A DNA stretch of 64,000 bases, from assembly GCF_023195915.1 (NCBI RefSeq), contig NZ_JALPRP010000001.1, positions 372,001 through 436,000 of the forward strand, in the 5' to 3' direction. Each line of letters opens with the position of its first letter. Within the stretch, counting starts at the first letter, position 1. This DNA comes from Methanoculleus sp. 7T. Lineage in GTDB: Archaea; Halobacteriota; Methanomicrobia; Methanomicrobiales; Methanoculleaceae. Under the pieces are notes generated by a model that saw only the letters and a list, made by a program, of their open reading frames with translations, made no database searches and was not told the DNA's origin. A program made the position numbers and the translations under genes. Below, piece by piece: positions 1 through 9,003 of this stretch.

Positions 1-248
1 TCCGACGCCGGATAACGGCTTCGGCAGAGGCGAGATCTAGTAACCTTTTTTAGTATTAAATCTTAAGTCCACCGCCTTTGGCCGGGCTTGGCTACCCTCG
101 CGCGAAGAAGAGTACCTGAGTACCTATTACTATTATCAACGAAACGTATTAAGCCCGACGCCCGGCCCCGCCGTGCACTCGCAGGGCACAAGGTGCCCCG
201 TCCGGGGGCCACCGCCGCACGGGAGGCCGAACCGGGGTCGCCCGGCCC

Positions 249-1427
249 TCACGCGAGCCGCCGCACCACCCGGGCCAGCCGGTGCATCCCCTCCTCTATC
301 TCATCCTCGCCGGCCGCCGAGAAGTTCAGGCGGATTGTATCCTCCCCGCCGCCGCCCACGTAGAACGGCACCCCGGGGAGGACCGCGACGCCTTCCCGGA
401 CGCCCTCGCGGAAGACGTCCATCGACGAGACACCGTCAGGCAGGGCCGCCGTCATGAACATCCCGCCCTCGGGGACGGTGTGGGTCATCCCCGGCGGCAT
501 CAGGTCGTCGAGGAGGTCGCACATCAGCCGGCACTGCCTGCCGTAGACGGCAGAGACCCGGCGGACGTGGGCATCGAGGTCGTGGGCCGAGAGGTAGCGG
601 TGCAGGATCACCTGACAGAGGAAGTTCGAGTGGAGGTCGGCGGCCTGCTTTGCGACGTTGAACTCCCGGAGGACCGCATCAGGCGCGTATATCCAGCCGA
701 TCCGCATACCCGGAGCGACGATCTTCGAGAACGACCCCGACATGACCGTCTGGTCCGGGAGGTAGCGCTTCACCGGCAGCCGGGGCTTCCCGTCGAAGAA
801 GAGCTCCCCGAAGGCGTCGTCCTCGTAGAAGACCGTCTCGGTCCCCTCGAGGACCTCGGCGACGCCCCGCCGCTTCTCCTGCGAGTAGGTTCTCCCCGAG
901 GGGTTCTGAGAGTTCGGGATACCGTAGAAGAACTTCGGGGTGTGCTCCCGGACGAGCGATGCAAACGCGTCAAGGTCGGGCCCGTCCTCCGCGAGCGGGA
1001 CCGCATGGAAGACCGGTTCGTAGAGCGAGAAGGCCTCGATCGCGCCGAGGTAGCCGGGCCGCTCCATCCCGACGGCGTCCCCCGGGTCGAGGAAGATCTT
1101 TGCGACCAGGTCGAGGCACTGCTGGGACCCGTTCACGATCTGGATCTCCTCGGGCGTCGCCGGGAGGCCGAGCCGATTCCGGTAGCGGTCGGCGATGAAC
1201 TCCCGGAGCGGCAGGTAGCCGTCAGTCGTCGTGTACTGGAGCGCCGTCCGCCCGTCTTCGGCGAAGACCTCTCGGGCCGCGTCGCGGAGCCCCGCAACGT
1301 CGATGTAGGCGGACCCGGGGAGGCCCCCCGCAAACGATATCACCCCGGGGACCGCCGAGACCCGGAAGAGTTCTTCAAGGAACGATGCCGGGACCCGTCC
1401 CATCCGGCCGGAAAAACGGTAAGCCAT
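249..1427 (-). CDS. PLP-dependent aminotransferase, LysN/2-aminoadipate aminotransferase-like
   Basis: A 392-residue fold-type I (class I/II) aminotransferase. The PLP lysine is Lys235 in a GSFSK motif; Asn175-Pro (in NSQNPSG), Asp203/Asp204 in YEDDAF and the C-terminal Arg in IRLNFS are the expected cofactor and carboxylate contacts. The overall pattern (PGVISFAGGLP near residue 30, YTTTDGYLPLRE near 65) fits the subfamily of 2-aminoadipate and aromatic/branched-chain aminotransferases, also found as the C-terminal half of MocR regulators, but here there is no DNA-binding domain. The amino donor cannot be read from sequence. It is the last gene of a minus-strand array, 48 bases after the DUF2070 gene. 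Confidence 0.88.
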   Translation of the reverse strand: MAYRFSGRMGRVPASFLEELFRVSAVPGVISFAGGLPGSAYIDVAGLRDAAREVFAEDGRTALQYTTTDGYLPLREFIADRYRNRLGLPATPEEIQIVNGSQQCLDLVAKIFLDPGDAVGMERPGYLGAIEAFSLYEPVFHAVPLAEDGPDLDAFASLVREHTPKFFYGIPNSQNPSGRTYSQEKRRGVAEVLEGTETVFYEDDAFGELFFDGKPRLPVKRYLPDQTVMSGSFSKIVAPGMRIGWIYAPDAVLREFNVAKQAADLHSNFLCQVILHRYLSAHDLDAHVRRVSAVYGRQCRLMCDLLDDLMPPGMTHTVPEGGMFMTAALPDGVSSMDVFREGVREGVAVLPGVPFYVGGGGEDTIRLNFSAAGEDEIEEGMHRLARVVRRLA

Positions 1428-1475
1428 GGGATCATATTTGGCGTCTCGGCAAAAAAATGCCGGGTATTCCCGGCT

Positions 1476-3215
1476 CTACTGGAGAAGGATATAGGCAAAG
1501 ATCGAGAGCAGGAACGCGAGCACCAGGATCATGAAACTGATCGGGGCGATGAACGCGAGCATCGCATTTACGGTGCTTGCGAGCTGCGAGACCCGCTGCG
1601 ACCCAAAGACGTTGATCCGCTCGCACGAGGCCGTTGCCGCCCCAACCCGGGCCGGGGCGAGGTCCGCGATCGCCTCTCGAACCGCCTGCTCCACGTACGG
1701 GGCGATCTCCTCCGCCGGGACCCTGTAGCCGACGGGGTTCTTCCCGCTGACGGTGTTCACCGTATGTGTATCGGTGGTCATGATCTCCCCCTCGTCAGCG
1801 TGGTCGAGCACCACGGCACGCAGGCGCTCTCTGACCCCCGGAGCCACGTTGTTCCCGTCGATCAGGACGTAGGCCGCCCGCTTCCCGCCGGCCTCCGTCG
1901 CCAGCACCTGCACCCCGAGCGACCCGAACCCCTGCTCGCGGGTGAACGGGACCCGGACGTGCGAGACCCCGATCGCGAGCGGCTCAAGCGGCAGGTCCTG
2001 CGAGACCCGGAACCCCTCCCTCGCGGCGGCGATGTACTCGGTCGCGATCCGCGTCGCCGGGAGGACCGGGGAGCCCACGCTGGTCATGCAGTTGTGGGCG
2101 TCCACGAAGGCGACATGGGAGAAGGAGCACCGTCCTCCGGCCATGATCGTCATCCCGATCGAGTAATCGAGGTCCTCCGTCCGTTCCGGGGACCGGGTGC
2201 TCACCATCAGGAGGGCGTCCCCGAACCGCTGGCAGAGGACCGCCACCGAACCCGAGACGACCCGGACCGGGCGGCTCGCGGTGCCGGAGAAGGAAAGCCC
2301 CTTCCGGGACGCCTCGACCGCCCGGGCAATCTTCTGGATCTCGCTCTCCGAGACCAAGTTGAAGTCGTGGGTTGCGCATCCGTGGGCGACGAGCGTCTCC
2401 TCCGGGAACGTGTCGTGGAGGATCCTGGGGAGGTTGCCGCCGCCGACATCGCCCATCGGCCCGGGATGGACGTTCGGGACTGTGAAGAGGGCATCCTTCC
2501 CGGTATCGCGGGAGAAGAAGAGCGAGACCTGCGGGACGTAGACCTCCTCGCCGATCTCGCGGAAGAAGTCCTCCATGCTCTTTGATCCGTCGGTCAGGTG
2601 GGCGATGAAGGTATTGAGGAAGTTGAGCCCGCTGATCTGGAACGCACGCTTCAGCGGCCGCTCGATCAGCCAGATCAGGAAGACGAAGACCAGCCCGAAG
2701 ACCACCTGGAGGAGGAGGGCGTAGGGGACGAACCCAAGGGTGAAGAACTTGGCCCCGACCGCGATCCCGGCCGCGCTCTGGAGGAACGCGGGGAGGATCA
2801 TCCGGGTGATCCGGTAGTCAGCCACGGCTACGAGGACCAGCACCCTGACACCGAAGGTCAGCCCGAGGGCGACCGCGTAGAGCGCGGGAAAGAGGTCTCG
2901 GCCGAAGACCAGAGCCGGCGAGAGGCTCAGGATCACGGCAAAGACCGTGCAGGACAGAGCGAGGAGAGCCGACCGGTTCCAGGTGATCTGCCGCCCGGAG
3001 ACCCCGACCAGCGGCACGGTCAGCAGGAAGGCGACCAGTGCCGGGACCGAGAACCCGAGGGTTCCGACGAGGAAGAGGTCGCTCCCGGCACGGTACGCGG
3101 CTCCGTCGATGAGGAGCCCGAGCACGATGACGATCGCAAGCGACCGCGGCCATGACGGAGCTGAGAAGAGGTACCGGGTGAGCCGCTCGACGCGGACGTC
3201 GGGGCCTGACTCCAT
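1476..3215 (-). CDS. DUF2070 family archaeal membrane protein
   Basis: About 579 residues from the chosen ATG (MESGPDVRVERL). An upstream in-frame GTG at 3290 would add 25 hydrophilic residues and looks less likely. Roughly the first 200 residues form a cluster of six to seven hydrophobic segments. A long soluble region follows with conserved His/Asp patches (NVHPGPMGDVGGGNLP, VAFVDAHNC, TTDTHTVN). One last hydrophobic helix sits at the C-terminus. This architecture matches DUF2070, widespread in Euryarchaeota and of unknown biochemical function. The soluble part looks enzymatic (several His/Asp-rich motifs), but I cannot assign a reaction. It lies between the PfkB kinase and aminotransferase genes on the same strand. 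Confidence 0.8.
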   Translation of the reverse strand: MESGPDVRVERLTRYLFSAPSWPRSLAIVIVLGLLIDGAAYRAGSDLFLVGTLGFSVPALVAFLLTVPLVGVSGRQITWNRSALLALSCTVFAVILSLSPALVFGRDLFPALYAVALGLTFGVRVLVLVAVADYRITRMILPAFLQSAAGIAVGAKFFTLGFVPYALLLQVVFGLVFVFLIWLIERPLKRAFQISGLNFLNTFIAHLTDGSKSMEDFFREIGEEVYVPQVSLFFSRDTGKDALFTVPNVHPGPMGDVGGGNLPRILHDTFPEETLVAHGCATHDFNLVSESEIQKIARAVEASRKGLSFSGTASRPVRVVSGSVAVLCQRFGDALLMVSTRSPERTEDLDYSIGMTIMAGGRCSFSHVAFVDAHNCMTSVGSPVLPATRIATEYIAAAREGFRVSQDLPLEPLAIGVSHVRVPFTREQGFGSLGVQVLATEAGGKRAAYVLIDGNNVAPGVRERLRAVVLDHADEGEIMTTDTHTVNTVSGKNPVGYRVPAEEIAPYVEQAVREAIADLAPARVGAATASCERINVFGSQRVSQLASTVNAMLAFIAPISFMILVLAFLLSIFAYILLQ

Positions 3216-3298
3216 CAGGCGCCCCCGGTTGCCGCTCTCGGACCGGGAGCAGAAATCGGCATCTTCTCGCCGGCGATCAGCGTTTCGCACCCCATAAT

Positions 3299-4189
3299 TC
3301 AGACAATTATTTCCCCGGGTTCACCAAAGACCTTCCGGTAGCGCTCAAGCATCCGGTCCCAATCGGGGAGGTTCGTCTGGGTGCCCACCTTCTCGACGAC
3401 GAAGGACGACACCACCGCTCCCGCACGGCAGCAGTCGAGCGGCGCGTAGCCCTTCCGGAACGCGGTGAGGAAACCGGCCCGATAACCGTCGCCGGCACCG
3501 GTGGGGTCGACGGCGTCCACTCTGACGGCCGGGACGCGGAACTCCTCGCAGTCCATGCAGAGGACGCTCCCCTCCGCCCCGCGGGTCGTGACGACCATCG
3601 GGACCGAGTCGACGAGTGCATCCCGCTCCAGCCCGAGCATATCGCACATCCGGTCCATCTCGTGGTTGTTCGAGAAGAGGATATCGATGTTGGCGAGGAT
3701 GATCTCGAGTTGCTCGGGGCTGTAGCGGAGGAGGTCTTGGCCCGGGTCGAACGAGGCGAACTTGCTCTTCTGGGCCACCCTGACGTTGAAGTCGGGGTCG
3801 GCCGTCGCCATGTGGACAAAGTCGAGCGCCGGGGCCTCCGCACGGGAGAAGGCGGCGGATGCACCCCACTCGAAGAAGGTCTCTTGGTCGCCGGCGTCGT
3901 CCGTAAAGACGTACGCGGTCGCTGTGCGGGCACCCTTGACCACGGCGAAGTCCTGCTCGACCCCCAGGTCCCGGAGCCAACGGTCGTAGTCGCTCCCCGG
4001 GAAGTCGCTGCCGACCGAGGAGATCAGCCGGCACTTCTCCCCGAGCATCGCAATACCTGCCGCGATGTTCGCCGCCCCGCCGCCGAAGTACACCTGATGG
4101 TCGACGATATAGGTCGAGTTATGCCTTCCGGGGAGGTTCGGCACCCGAAAGAGGTGGTCGATGGCGGTATGCCCGACGACGGAGATCAT
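3299..4189 (-). CDS. PfkB/ribokinase-family carbohydrate or nucleoside kinase
   Basis: 296 residues with the PfkB fold. The N-terminal GGGAANIA motif lies near residues 36-43. The signature 2 segment [13 protein letters not shown] lies near 228-240 and contains catalytic base Asp234 and the anion hole. Archaeal members of this size include nucleoside kinases and ADP/ATP-dependent sugar kinases; the phosphate acceptor cannot be decided from sequence. The ATG overlaps the stop of the upstream UPF0212 gene by four bases (ATGA), so the two are almost certainly co-translated. Confidence 0.88.
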   Translation of the reverse strand: MISVVGHTAIDHLFRVPNLPGRHNSTYIVDHQVYFGGGAANIAAGIAMLGEKCRLISSVGSDFPGSDYDRWLRDLGVEQDFAVVKGARTATAYVFTDDAGDQETFFEWGASAAFSRAEAPALDFVHMATADPDFNVRVAQKSKFASFDPGQDLLRYSPEQLEIILANIDILFSNNHEMDRMCDMLGLERDALVDSVPMVVTTRGAEGSVLCMDCEEFRVPAVRVDAVDPTGAGDGYRAGFLTAFRKGYAPLDCCRAGAVVSSFVVEKVGTQTNLPDWDRMLERYRKVFGEPGEIIV

Positions 4190-4524
4190 AGTTCTTGCAC
4201 TTCCTGGACCTTCAGCGGGACATCGCGGAGCGCCTTCCCGACGACCGACTTTGCTATCCTGGTCGCGTGTTCGGCGGACTCCGCCCGGAAGACCTTGATC
4301 TGGAGCACAAGCCCGACGAGAGCGGTATTGGCGACCACCAAGGCGCTGCTCAACTCGCCCTCACAGTAGGGGCATGCGCTCATTCCCGCCTCAATCTCTA
4401 CAAACTTCGCCGAAGGGTTGAGCCGTTTTCCCGCCTCGCTGATGGCGATGCTCACGGCGTCGTCCATGGACTTGACATCTTTAATTATCCACGCTGATTC
4501 AAGCGTAACCAAATAATCCGGCAT
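4186..4524 (-). CDS. UPF0212 (DUF555) family protein
   Basis: 112 residues from [12 protein letters not shown]. This start is chosen over an upstream in-frame codon at 4551 because a GGAGAG Shine-Dalgarno sequence lies about five bases before it and family members begin this way. A CPYC motif near residue 51 suggests metal binding. The family is conserved in methanogens and haloarchaea with no established function. It lies 20 bases after the nitroreductase gene and overlaps the PfkB gene by four bases. Confidence 0.82.
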   Translation of the reverse strand: MPDYLVTLESAWIIKDVKSMDDAVSIAISEAGKRLNPSAKFVEIEAGMSACPYCEGELSSALVVANTALVGLVLQIKVFRAESAEHATRIAKSVVGKALRDVPLKVQEVQEL

Positions 4525-4544
4525 AATCTCTCCAAATTGGTATC

Positions 4545-5072
4545 CTACCAAGTCTCGCGGTGTGTGTGCTCTTCCACCGGCATCCGCCCGACCGGCTCGA
4601 ACGGCTGCACCCCTCTCCCGACCGCAAGGAGCGCAATCGGGCGGACGTGCTCCGGGAGATTGAGGATCTCACGGACGTCGTTCTCATTGAACGCCCCGGT
4701 CCAGCATGAGTGGAGCCCCCGGGCATGTGCGGCGAGCATCATATAGGTGCAGGCGATCGTGGCGTCCTCAAGCGCATAGAGGATCCCCCGCTCCCCGTAA
4801 TGCGACATGGACCGAATATAGTTCGCACAGACCACGAAGACCGCCGGCGCTTCCCTGATGTGCTCCTGTTCGAGGGCCGCCGACGCAAGTTCCATCCTGA
4901 CGTCCTCGTCGGTGACGACGACGACGTCCCAGGCCTCGCGGTTTCCGGCGCTCGGTGCCGTGCTCGCAGAGGCGAGAATGTAGTCGATATCCTCGGGGTC
5001 GAGCGGTCCCCCGGAGTAGACCCGAACCGAAGACCGCGCTTTCAGAAAACGAAGAAAATCAGAGGAGTTCAT
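4545..5072 (-). CDS. Nitroreductase-family FMN oxidoreductase
   Basis: 175 residues of the FMN-dependent nitroreductase fold. It shows the N-terminal RSSVRVY motif (phosphate/FMN contact, residues 14-20), a STAPSAGN segment near 38, and a C-terminal IALLAVGRG strand near 145. Such enzymes reduce quinones, flavins or nitro compounds with NAD(P)H or F420; the donor here is unknown. It overlaps the upstream helical protein by 14 bases, indicating translational coupling. Confidence 0.85.
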   Translation of the reverse strand: MNSSDFLRFLKARSSVRVYSGGPLDPEDIDYILASASTAPSAGNREAWDVVVVTDEDVRMELASAALEQEHIREAPAVFVVCANYIRSMSHYGERGILYALEDATIACTYMMLAAHARGLHSCWTGAFNENDVREILNLPEHVRPIALLAVGRGVQPFEPVGRMPVEEHTHRETW

Positions 5073-5415
5073 GCTCTTTAAGCGTATCCCACGCCGTCTG
5101 GGCCGCAGTCGTGACGGCGCTGACGGCTCTGCTCATTCGTTCCGACGCGGCGCCGAGTTCCATACTCTCGGTCAGGCTGATCGCCTCGTTGAGGTGATCG
5201 ATGGCCTTCTTAAACTCACCAAGTTCCGTATCGCCGTAAGCAAACACGAGCTCCGAGCGGATCGACTCGAGCACCATCACAAGCATCCGCTTTCCGCCGG
5301 GCTTCTCCTGGACCGGAAATTGGATCAGGGCTGTCGTCAGCTGCGACCCGACAATCAGTTCGGATTTTGCCCGTTCGGCAAACTGATAGGTCCTGATGGC
5401 GGTTTTGAGATCCAT
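5059..5415 (-). CDS. Uncharacterised small helical protein
   Basis: 118 residues, predicted almost entirely alpha-helical, with two to three amphipathic helices (ERAKSELI, KKAIDHLNEAISL, AVTTAAQTAWDTL) and no Cys or signal peptide. I do not recognise the family. It is preceded by an AT-rich promoter-like stretch (tactataaaaagtatt read on the + strand, 5432-5447) and overlaps the nitroreductase start by 14 bases, so it probably leads that short operon. A structural or adaptor role is only a guess. Confidence 0.65.
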   Translation of the reverse strand: MDLKTAIRTYQFAERAKSELIVGSQLTTALIQFPVQEKPGGKRMLVMVLESIRSELVFAYGDTELGEFKKAIDHLNEAISLTESMELGAASERMSRAVSAVTTAAQTAWDTLKEHELL

Positions 5416-5471
5416 ACCACATACTGGAACTCGCTACTATAAAAAGTATTGAAGGAGAAGAGCGGAGAGGC

Positions 5472-5774
5472 TTATCTCGATTTCTGCTTGGCCCCGAGAA
5501 CAGACACCTTAGCGCGCCGCACGCTCCGGCGCACCCGCACGTCCATCGTGGGAGCGCCTCCTCTGCCACGCCCACCACGCCCGCCACGCCGGCCGCCACG
5601 GCCGCCGCGGGGGTCCTGCCCTTCCCTGCTCGCCCGCTTCTGGATATCGGCCGCGGGCTTGAACCGCTGGTTGGGACCGGGTTTCTTCACTTCGCCTTCA
5701 CTTGCAGGGACGAGCCGTATCTGCCCCTTTACGCCCTTAACCTGGGCCCACTGAACACTTCCTGTCTTTCCCAT
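5472..5774 (-). CDS. Small basic protein with Arg/Gly-rich (RGG-like) tract; possibly DUF5350
   Basis: 100 residues from ATG 5774, which has a GGAG site about eight bases upstream; a longer in-frame reading to 5909 has no support. The N-terminal 45 residues (MGKTGSVQWAQVKGVKGQIRL...) look like a compact conserved domain. About residues 54-75 are a dense RGG/RG tract, and the C-terminus is Arg/Lys-rich. Such tracts bind RNA and are disordered in other organisms. I think this corresponds to a small family restricted to Methanomicrobia (DUF5350), but that label is from memory and unsure. It sits downstream of gatE with a 136-base gap. Confidence 0.7.
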   Translation of the reverse strand: MGKTGSVQWAQVKGVKGQIRLVPASEGEVKKPGPNQRFKPAADIQKRASREGQDPRGGRGGRRGGRGGRGRGGAPTMDVRVRRSVRRAKVSVLGAKQKSR

Positions 5775-5910
5775 GGATAAAACTCCTTCATAATTATGAG
5801 CGGACCCGCTGATAAAAGTAACCCGGGAGCCCCGGCCGGGATCGATCGCCGAGGTGCAGATCCGGGACGGCCGTCCCGGACCCGGATTGACGCGGCGGGT
5901 TGTGCCCAAG

Positions 5911-7770
5911 TCAGGCGAGCAGCCGCTTGAGTTCGCGCCGGAGGGTCTCGCTGACGACCTTGCCGTCGACGCTCCCCCGGAGTTCCTGCATAACGACGCC
6001 CATCAGGGGGCCGAGCGCACCCATGCCCCGCTCCCTGGCAAACTCCTCCCGTTCGGCCACCACTCGGCGCACGATTGATTCCACGTCCTCCTGCGAGACG
6101 GCGGGGGCCAGTTTCCCGATGGCCGCATCCACCCGCTCTTGGGGCGTTGCGGCACCCTCGCCCGCCGTCCGTGCGAGTTCGGCGAGGAGGTCCGGGATCG
6201 CCTCCTTTGCAGCCCGGTTGGCCTCGACGGCAGAGAGGAGGGCAAGGATCTCGTCCTCGCTCACCCGGTCGACGGCCACGCCGTCGCGGGCGAGCTCCCG
6301 GCAGGTGGCAAGGAGCGTCCGAGCCGCGATGGTGGGGCGGACGCCTGCGGCGACGGCCGCTTCGAACGTCGGCAGCCGCTCGGAGAACGCCATCTGCCGG
6401 GCCAGCGCCTCGTCAAGCCCGAACTCCCTGACGAACCGCTCCGCCCGGTGGGTGAGGAGTTCGGGCACCTTGATGCTCTCCCAGAGGGCTTCGTCGATAT
6501 CGACCGGGAATACGTCGGTCTCGGGGTACATCCTGGCGGCTCCCGGGAGGGGGCGCATGTAGGCCGAGCTCCCCTCTTCGAGCATCTTCCGGGTCTCCTC
6601 CGGCACACCCGCTAGCGCCATCTCCGCACGAATCATCACCTGCTCCACCGCACATCCGGCGCGCTCTCTCCCGGCCGCCACGATGACGACGCAGTCTTCT
6701 TCGGCGGCGCCGACGAACTCGCGGAGGCGCGCCACCTCTTCTGCGGTGACGCCGTAGGCGGGGAGCTCGTCGGTGTGGAAGATACCGCCGACACCGCACT
6801 TCTTCGCGTAGTCGGACATCTCGCTCCCGAGGCGGCGGCCGGGCTGGATCTCCCGCCCGACAAGCCCGGCAAACCCGCAGAGCCTGATGGCGAGGATGGC
6901 TTTCGCCTTCTTCAGGATGGACGACTTCGTCCCGGAGAAGAGGGCGGTGACGTCGATGACGTTGTGGTCCACCCGGGCGCCCCGTTCCCGAAGTTCGTCG
7001 CGGATCGCGAGGAGATTGACCTGCCGCTCGACCTCGCGCCTGACCACCTCGGCGATGAGATCGAGTTCCTGAACGCCCTTGATCTCGACCCGTGCGCCGC
7101 CTGCGATGGAGACGTTGATGTCCTGCCGGATCGTCCCGAGCCCCCGCTTCACCCTGCCGGTCGAGCGGAGGACCATCCCGATGTACTCGGCGACCCGCTG
7201 AACGGCCTCGGGGGTGTGCATGCAGGGGGCGGTCGTGATCTCGACGAGCGGGATCCCGAGGCGGTCAAGGGAGAAGGTCTCGCCCTCCACCCGCTGCGCA
7301 GCTTCCTCCTCAAGGCAGATCGTCTCGATCCGGCACCCGTCCGGGAGGGCGCCTGAGAGCCCGACAAGCGCCGTCCGCTGGAACCCGCTGGTGTTCGAGC
7401 CGTCGATGACGAGTTTGCGCATCGTGTGGACCTGCTCTGCGGGCGTCATCCCGAGCATCTTTGCGATCGTGAGGCAGACCTCGAGCGCCTCGGGGTTCAT
7501 CGGGGTCGGGGGCTCCTCGTCGTGCTCCACGAGACAGACCGTGTCGTAGGTGTAGTAGCAGAACTTCCGGACGAGTTTCATCTCCTCCTCGGCCGCCCGG
7601 TCGATCTCCCCAAGTTCGCTTGCCGTCGCCCGGAGGTAGCGGTAGAACTCCCCGGTCCGCTCGGCGGTGTCACGGAGGACCGTGGGGCAGCGGCAGAAGA
7701 GTTTCTCGGCCGTGTCGAGCTGCTGGTGGATCTCGATCCCGGCCTTGAGGCCGAGTTCTTTGTAGTCCAT
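5911..7770 (-). CDS. gatE: Glu-tRNA(Gln) amidotransferase subunit E
   Basis: 619 residues. GatE is the tRNA-binding and kinase/transamidase partner of the archaeal GatDE complex, which converts Glu-tRNA(Gln) to Gln-tRNA(Gln). Visible hallmarks are GLKAGIEIHQQLDT at the N-terminus, the GatB/E cradle motif RGLGTIRQDINVSI near residue 210, an inserted AspRS-like domain in the middle, and a helical YqeY-like C-terminal tail. Its ATG directly abuts the gatD stop (adjacent bases 7770/7771), as expected for obligate partners. There is no glnS-type gene in the window. Confidence 0.96.
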   Translation of the reverse strand: MDYKELGLKAGIEIHQQLDTAEKLFCRCPTVLRDTAERTGEFYRYLRATASELGEIDRAAEEEMKLVRKFCYYTYDTVCLVEHDEEPPTPMNPEALEVCLTIAKMLGMTPAEQVHTMRKLVIDGSNTSGFQRTALVGLSGALPDGCRIETICLEEEAAQRVEGETFSLDRLGIPLVEITTAPCMHTPEAVQRVAEYIGMVLRSTGRVKRGLGTIRQDINVSIAGGARVEIKGVQELDLIAEVVRREVERQVNLLAIRDELRERGARVDHNVIDVTALFSGTKSSILKKAKAILAIRLCGFAGLVGREIQPGRRLGSEMSDYAKKCGVGGIFHTDELPAYGVTAEEVARLREFVGAAEEDCVVIVAAGRERAGCAVEQVMIRAEMALAGVPEETRKMLEEGSSAYMRPLPGAARMYPETDVFPVDIDEALWESIKVPELLTHRAERFVREFGLDEALARQMAFSERLPTFEAAVAAGVRPTIAARTLLATCRELARDGVAVDRVSEDEILALLSAVEANRAAKEAIPDLLAELARTAGEGAATPQERVDAAIGKLAPAVSQEDVESIVRRVVAEREEFARERGMGALGPLMGVVMQELRGSVDGKVVSETLRRELKRLLA

Positions 7771-9003
7771 TCAGATCGACCTCCGCTGGATCTCGCCCGC
7801 AAGGTCGGTCTGCATCAGGATGCCCGCCCGCTCGGGATCGGACTCGTTCCCGAGCACCCACATCAGTTTCACGAGCGCCGCCTCGGGGAGCATATCCTCG
7901 CCCTCGATCACGCCGATCGAGAGGAGGTCTCTTCCGGTGTTGTAGACACGGTCGCAGACCCGGCCGTGCAGGCACTGCGACGTCATGACGACGGTCATCC
8001 CGCCGTCGATCATATCCCGGAGCCTTGGGATCCACTCCGTCGAGACGTGCCCGAGGCCGGTCCCGGAGAGGACGAGGCCTGCGTAGCCCTCGAAGGCGTC
8101 GAGGACCCGGGGAGGCATCCCGGGGTAGAAGTGGAGGAGGCCGCAACGCTCTTCGAGCGCATCGTGGAGTCTCGGCTCCTCGGTGCCCCGCCGCACCGCC
8201 TCGTCCGAGAGGGTGACCGAGAGCGAGGGGTAGTCGACGTAGCCGAGCGGCGCCGACCCCATGCTCTGGAAGGCGTCGCGCCGGGAGGTGTGCATCTTCC
8301 GGACCCTCGTCGCCCGGTGGATGGCGCACCGGTCGTCGTTCGTTGTCGCGTGCATCACGACCGCGACCTCACCGAGGTCGCCGGCGGCGACGGCGGCGCT
8401 GCAGAGGGTGTTCATGGCGTTGTCGGAACTCGGGCGGTCGGCGGACCGCTGCGACCCGACAAAGACGACCGGCACCGGGGTCTTGAGCATGAACCGAACC
8501 GCAGCGGCCGAGTAGGCCATCGTGTCGGTGCCGTGCGTGACGATCACCCCGGATGCGCCGTGCCGGATCTCATCGTAGATCGTCCGTGCGAGTTCCTGCC
8601 AGATCGCCGGACGCATGTTCTCGGAGAGGATGCTTGCTATCTGGCGGTCGCGGTAGCGGGCGATATCCCCGAGTTCCGGGATCGCCCGCAGGATGTCGCT
8701 CGCCGAGAACTGGCTCGTCACTGCCCCGGTCCGGTAGTCCACCCTGCTTGCGATTGTCCCGCCGGTGGATATGATCGAGAGTTCAGGGAGGTCGGGGTTC
8801 TGGACGACGACCCCGGCTCCTGCCGGCGGCTGCGGGGCCGGACGCTCGACCAGTTCGATCTTCTCCGGGGACGCCCCGATGTTGTAGCCGTTGTCGAGTT
8901 TGACGACGGCCATTCCGTTCCGTTCGGCGATGTAGGTGCCGGTGAGCGCGGTCCCGCCGTTGGCGTAACGCACCAAATCCCCGGCTTGGAGTGTTTCGGT
9001 TAT
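7771..9003 (-). CDS. gatD: Glu-tRNA(Gln) amidotransferase subunit D (asparaginase-like), non-canonical start
   Basis: GatD supplies ammonia from glutamine. The asparaginase-type active site is visible: STGGTIASRVDY (first Thr), VTHGTDTMAYSA (Thr-Asp) and the lysine in the NDDRCAIHRATRVRKMHTS region. The N-terminal AGD...LDNGYNIG barrel precedes it. The first canonical start is TTG at 8976, but it cuts through the conserved AGDLVRY segment. The open frame continues upstream as ITETLQAGDLVRY to a stop at 9022-9024 without any ATG, GTG or TTG. The coordinates given use the ATA at 9001-9003, eight bases after a GGAGG and overlapping the argH stop. Confidence 0.9.
   Translation of the reverse strand: MTETLQAGDLVRYANGGTALTGTYIAERNGMAVVKLDNGYNIGASPEKIELVERPAPQPPAGAGVVVQNPDLPELSIISTGGTIASRVDYRTGAVTSQFSASDILRAIPELGDIARYRDRQIASILSENMRPAIWQELARTIYDEIRHGASGVIVTHGTDTMAYSAAAVRFMLKTPVPVVFVGSQRSADRPSSDNAMNTLCSAAVAAGDLGEVAVVMHATTNDDRCAIHRATRVRKMHTSRRDAFQSMGSAPLGYVDYPSLSVTLSDEAVRRGTEEPRLHDALEERCGLLHFYPGMPPRVLDAFEGYAGLVLSGTGLGHVSTEWIPRLRDMIDGGMTVVMTSQCLHGRVCDRVYNTGRDLLSIGVIEGEDMLPEAALVKLMWVLGNESDPERAGILMQTDLAGEIQRRSI

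Noticed and set aside
1-248. Possible start of a structured RNA or promoter reading out of the window on the minus strand
   Set aside because: There is an AT-rich box near 45-65 and GC-rich sequence toward base 1, but too little is visible to call anything.
282-2585. A 767-codon open frame on the + strand
   Set aside because: It runs antisense to the aminotransferase and DUF2070 genes and encodes an Asp/Arg/Val-rich sequence without domains; GC-rich third positions create long shadow frames.
1476-4551. Alternative longer N-termini (3290 for DUF2070, 4551 for UPF0212)
   Set aside because: Extensions are hydrophilic and poorly supported; the internal ATG codons fit family starts better, and for UPF0212 there is a Shine-Dalgarno site.
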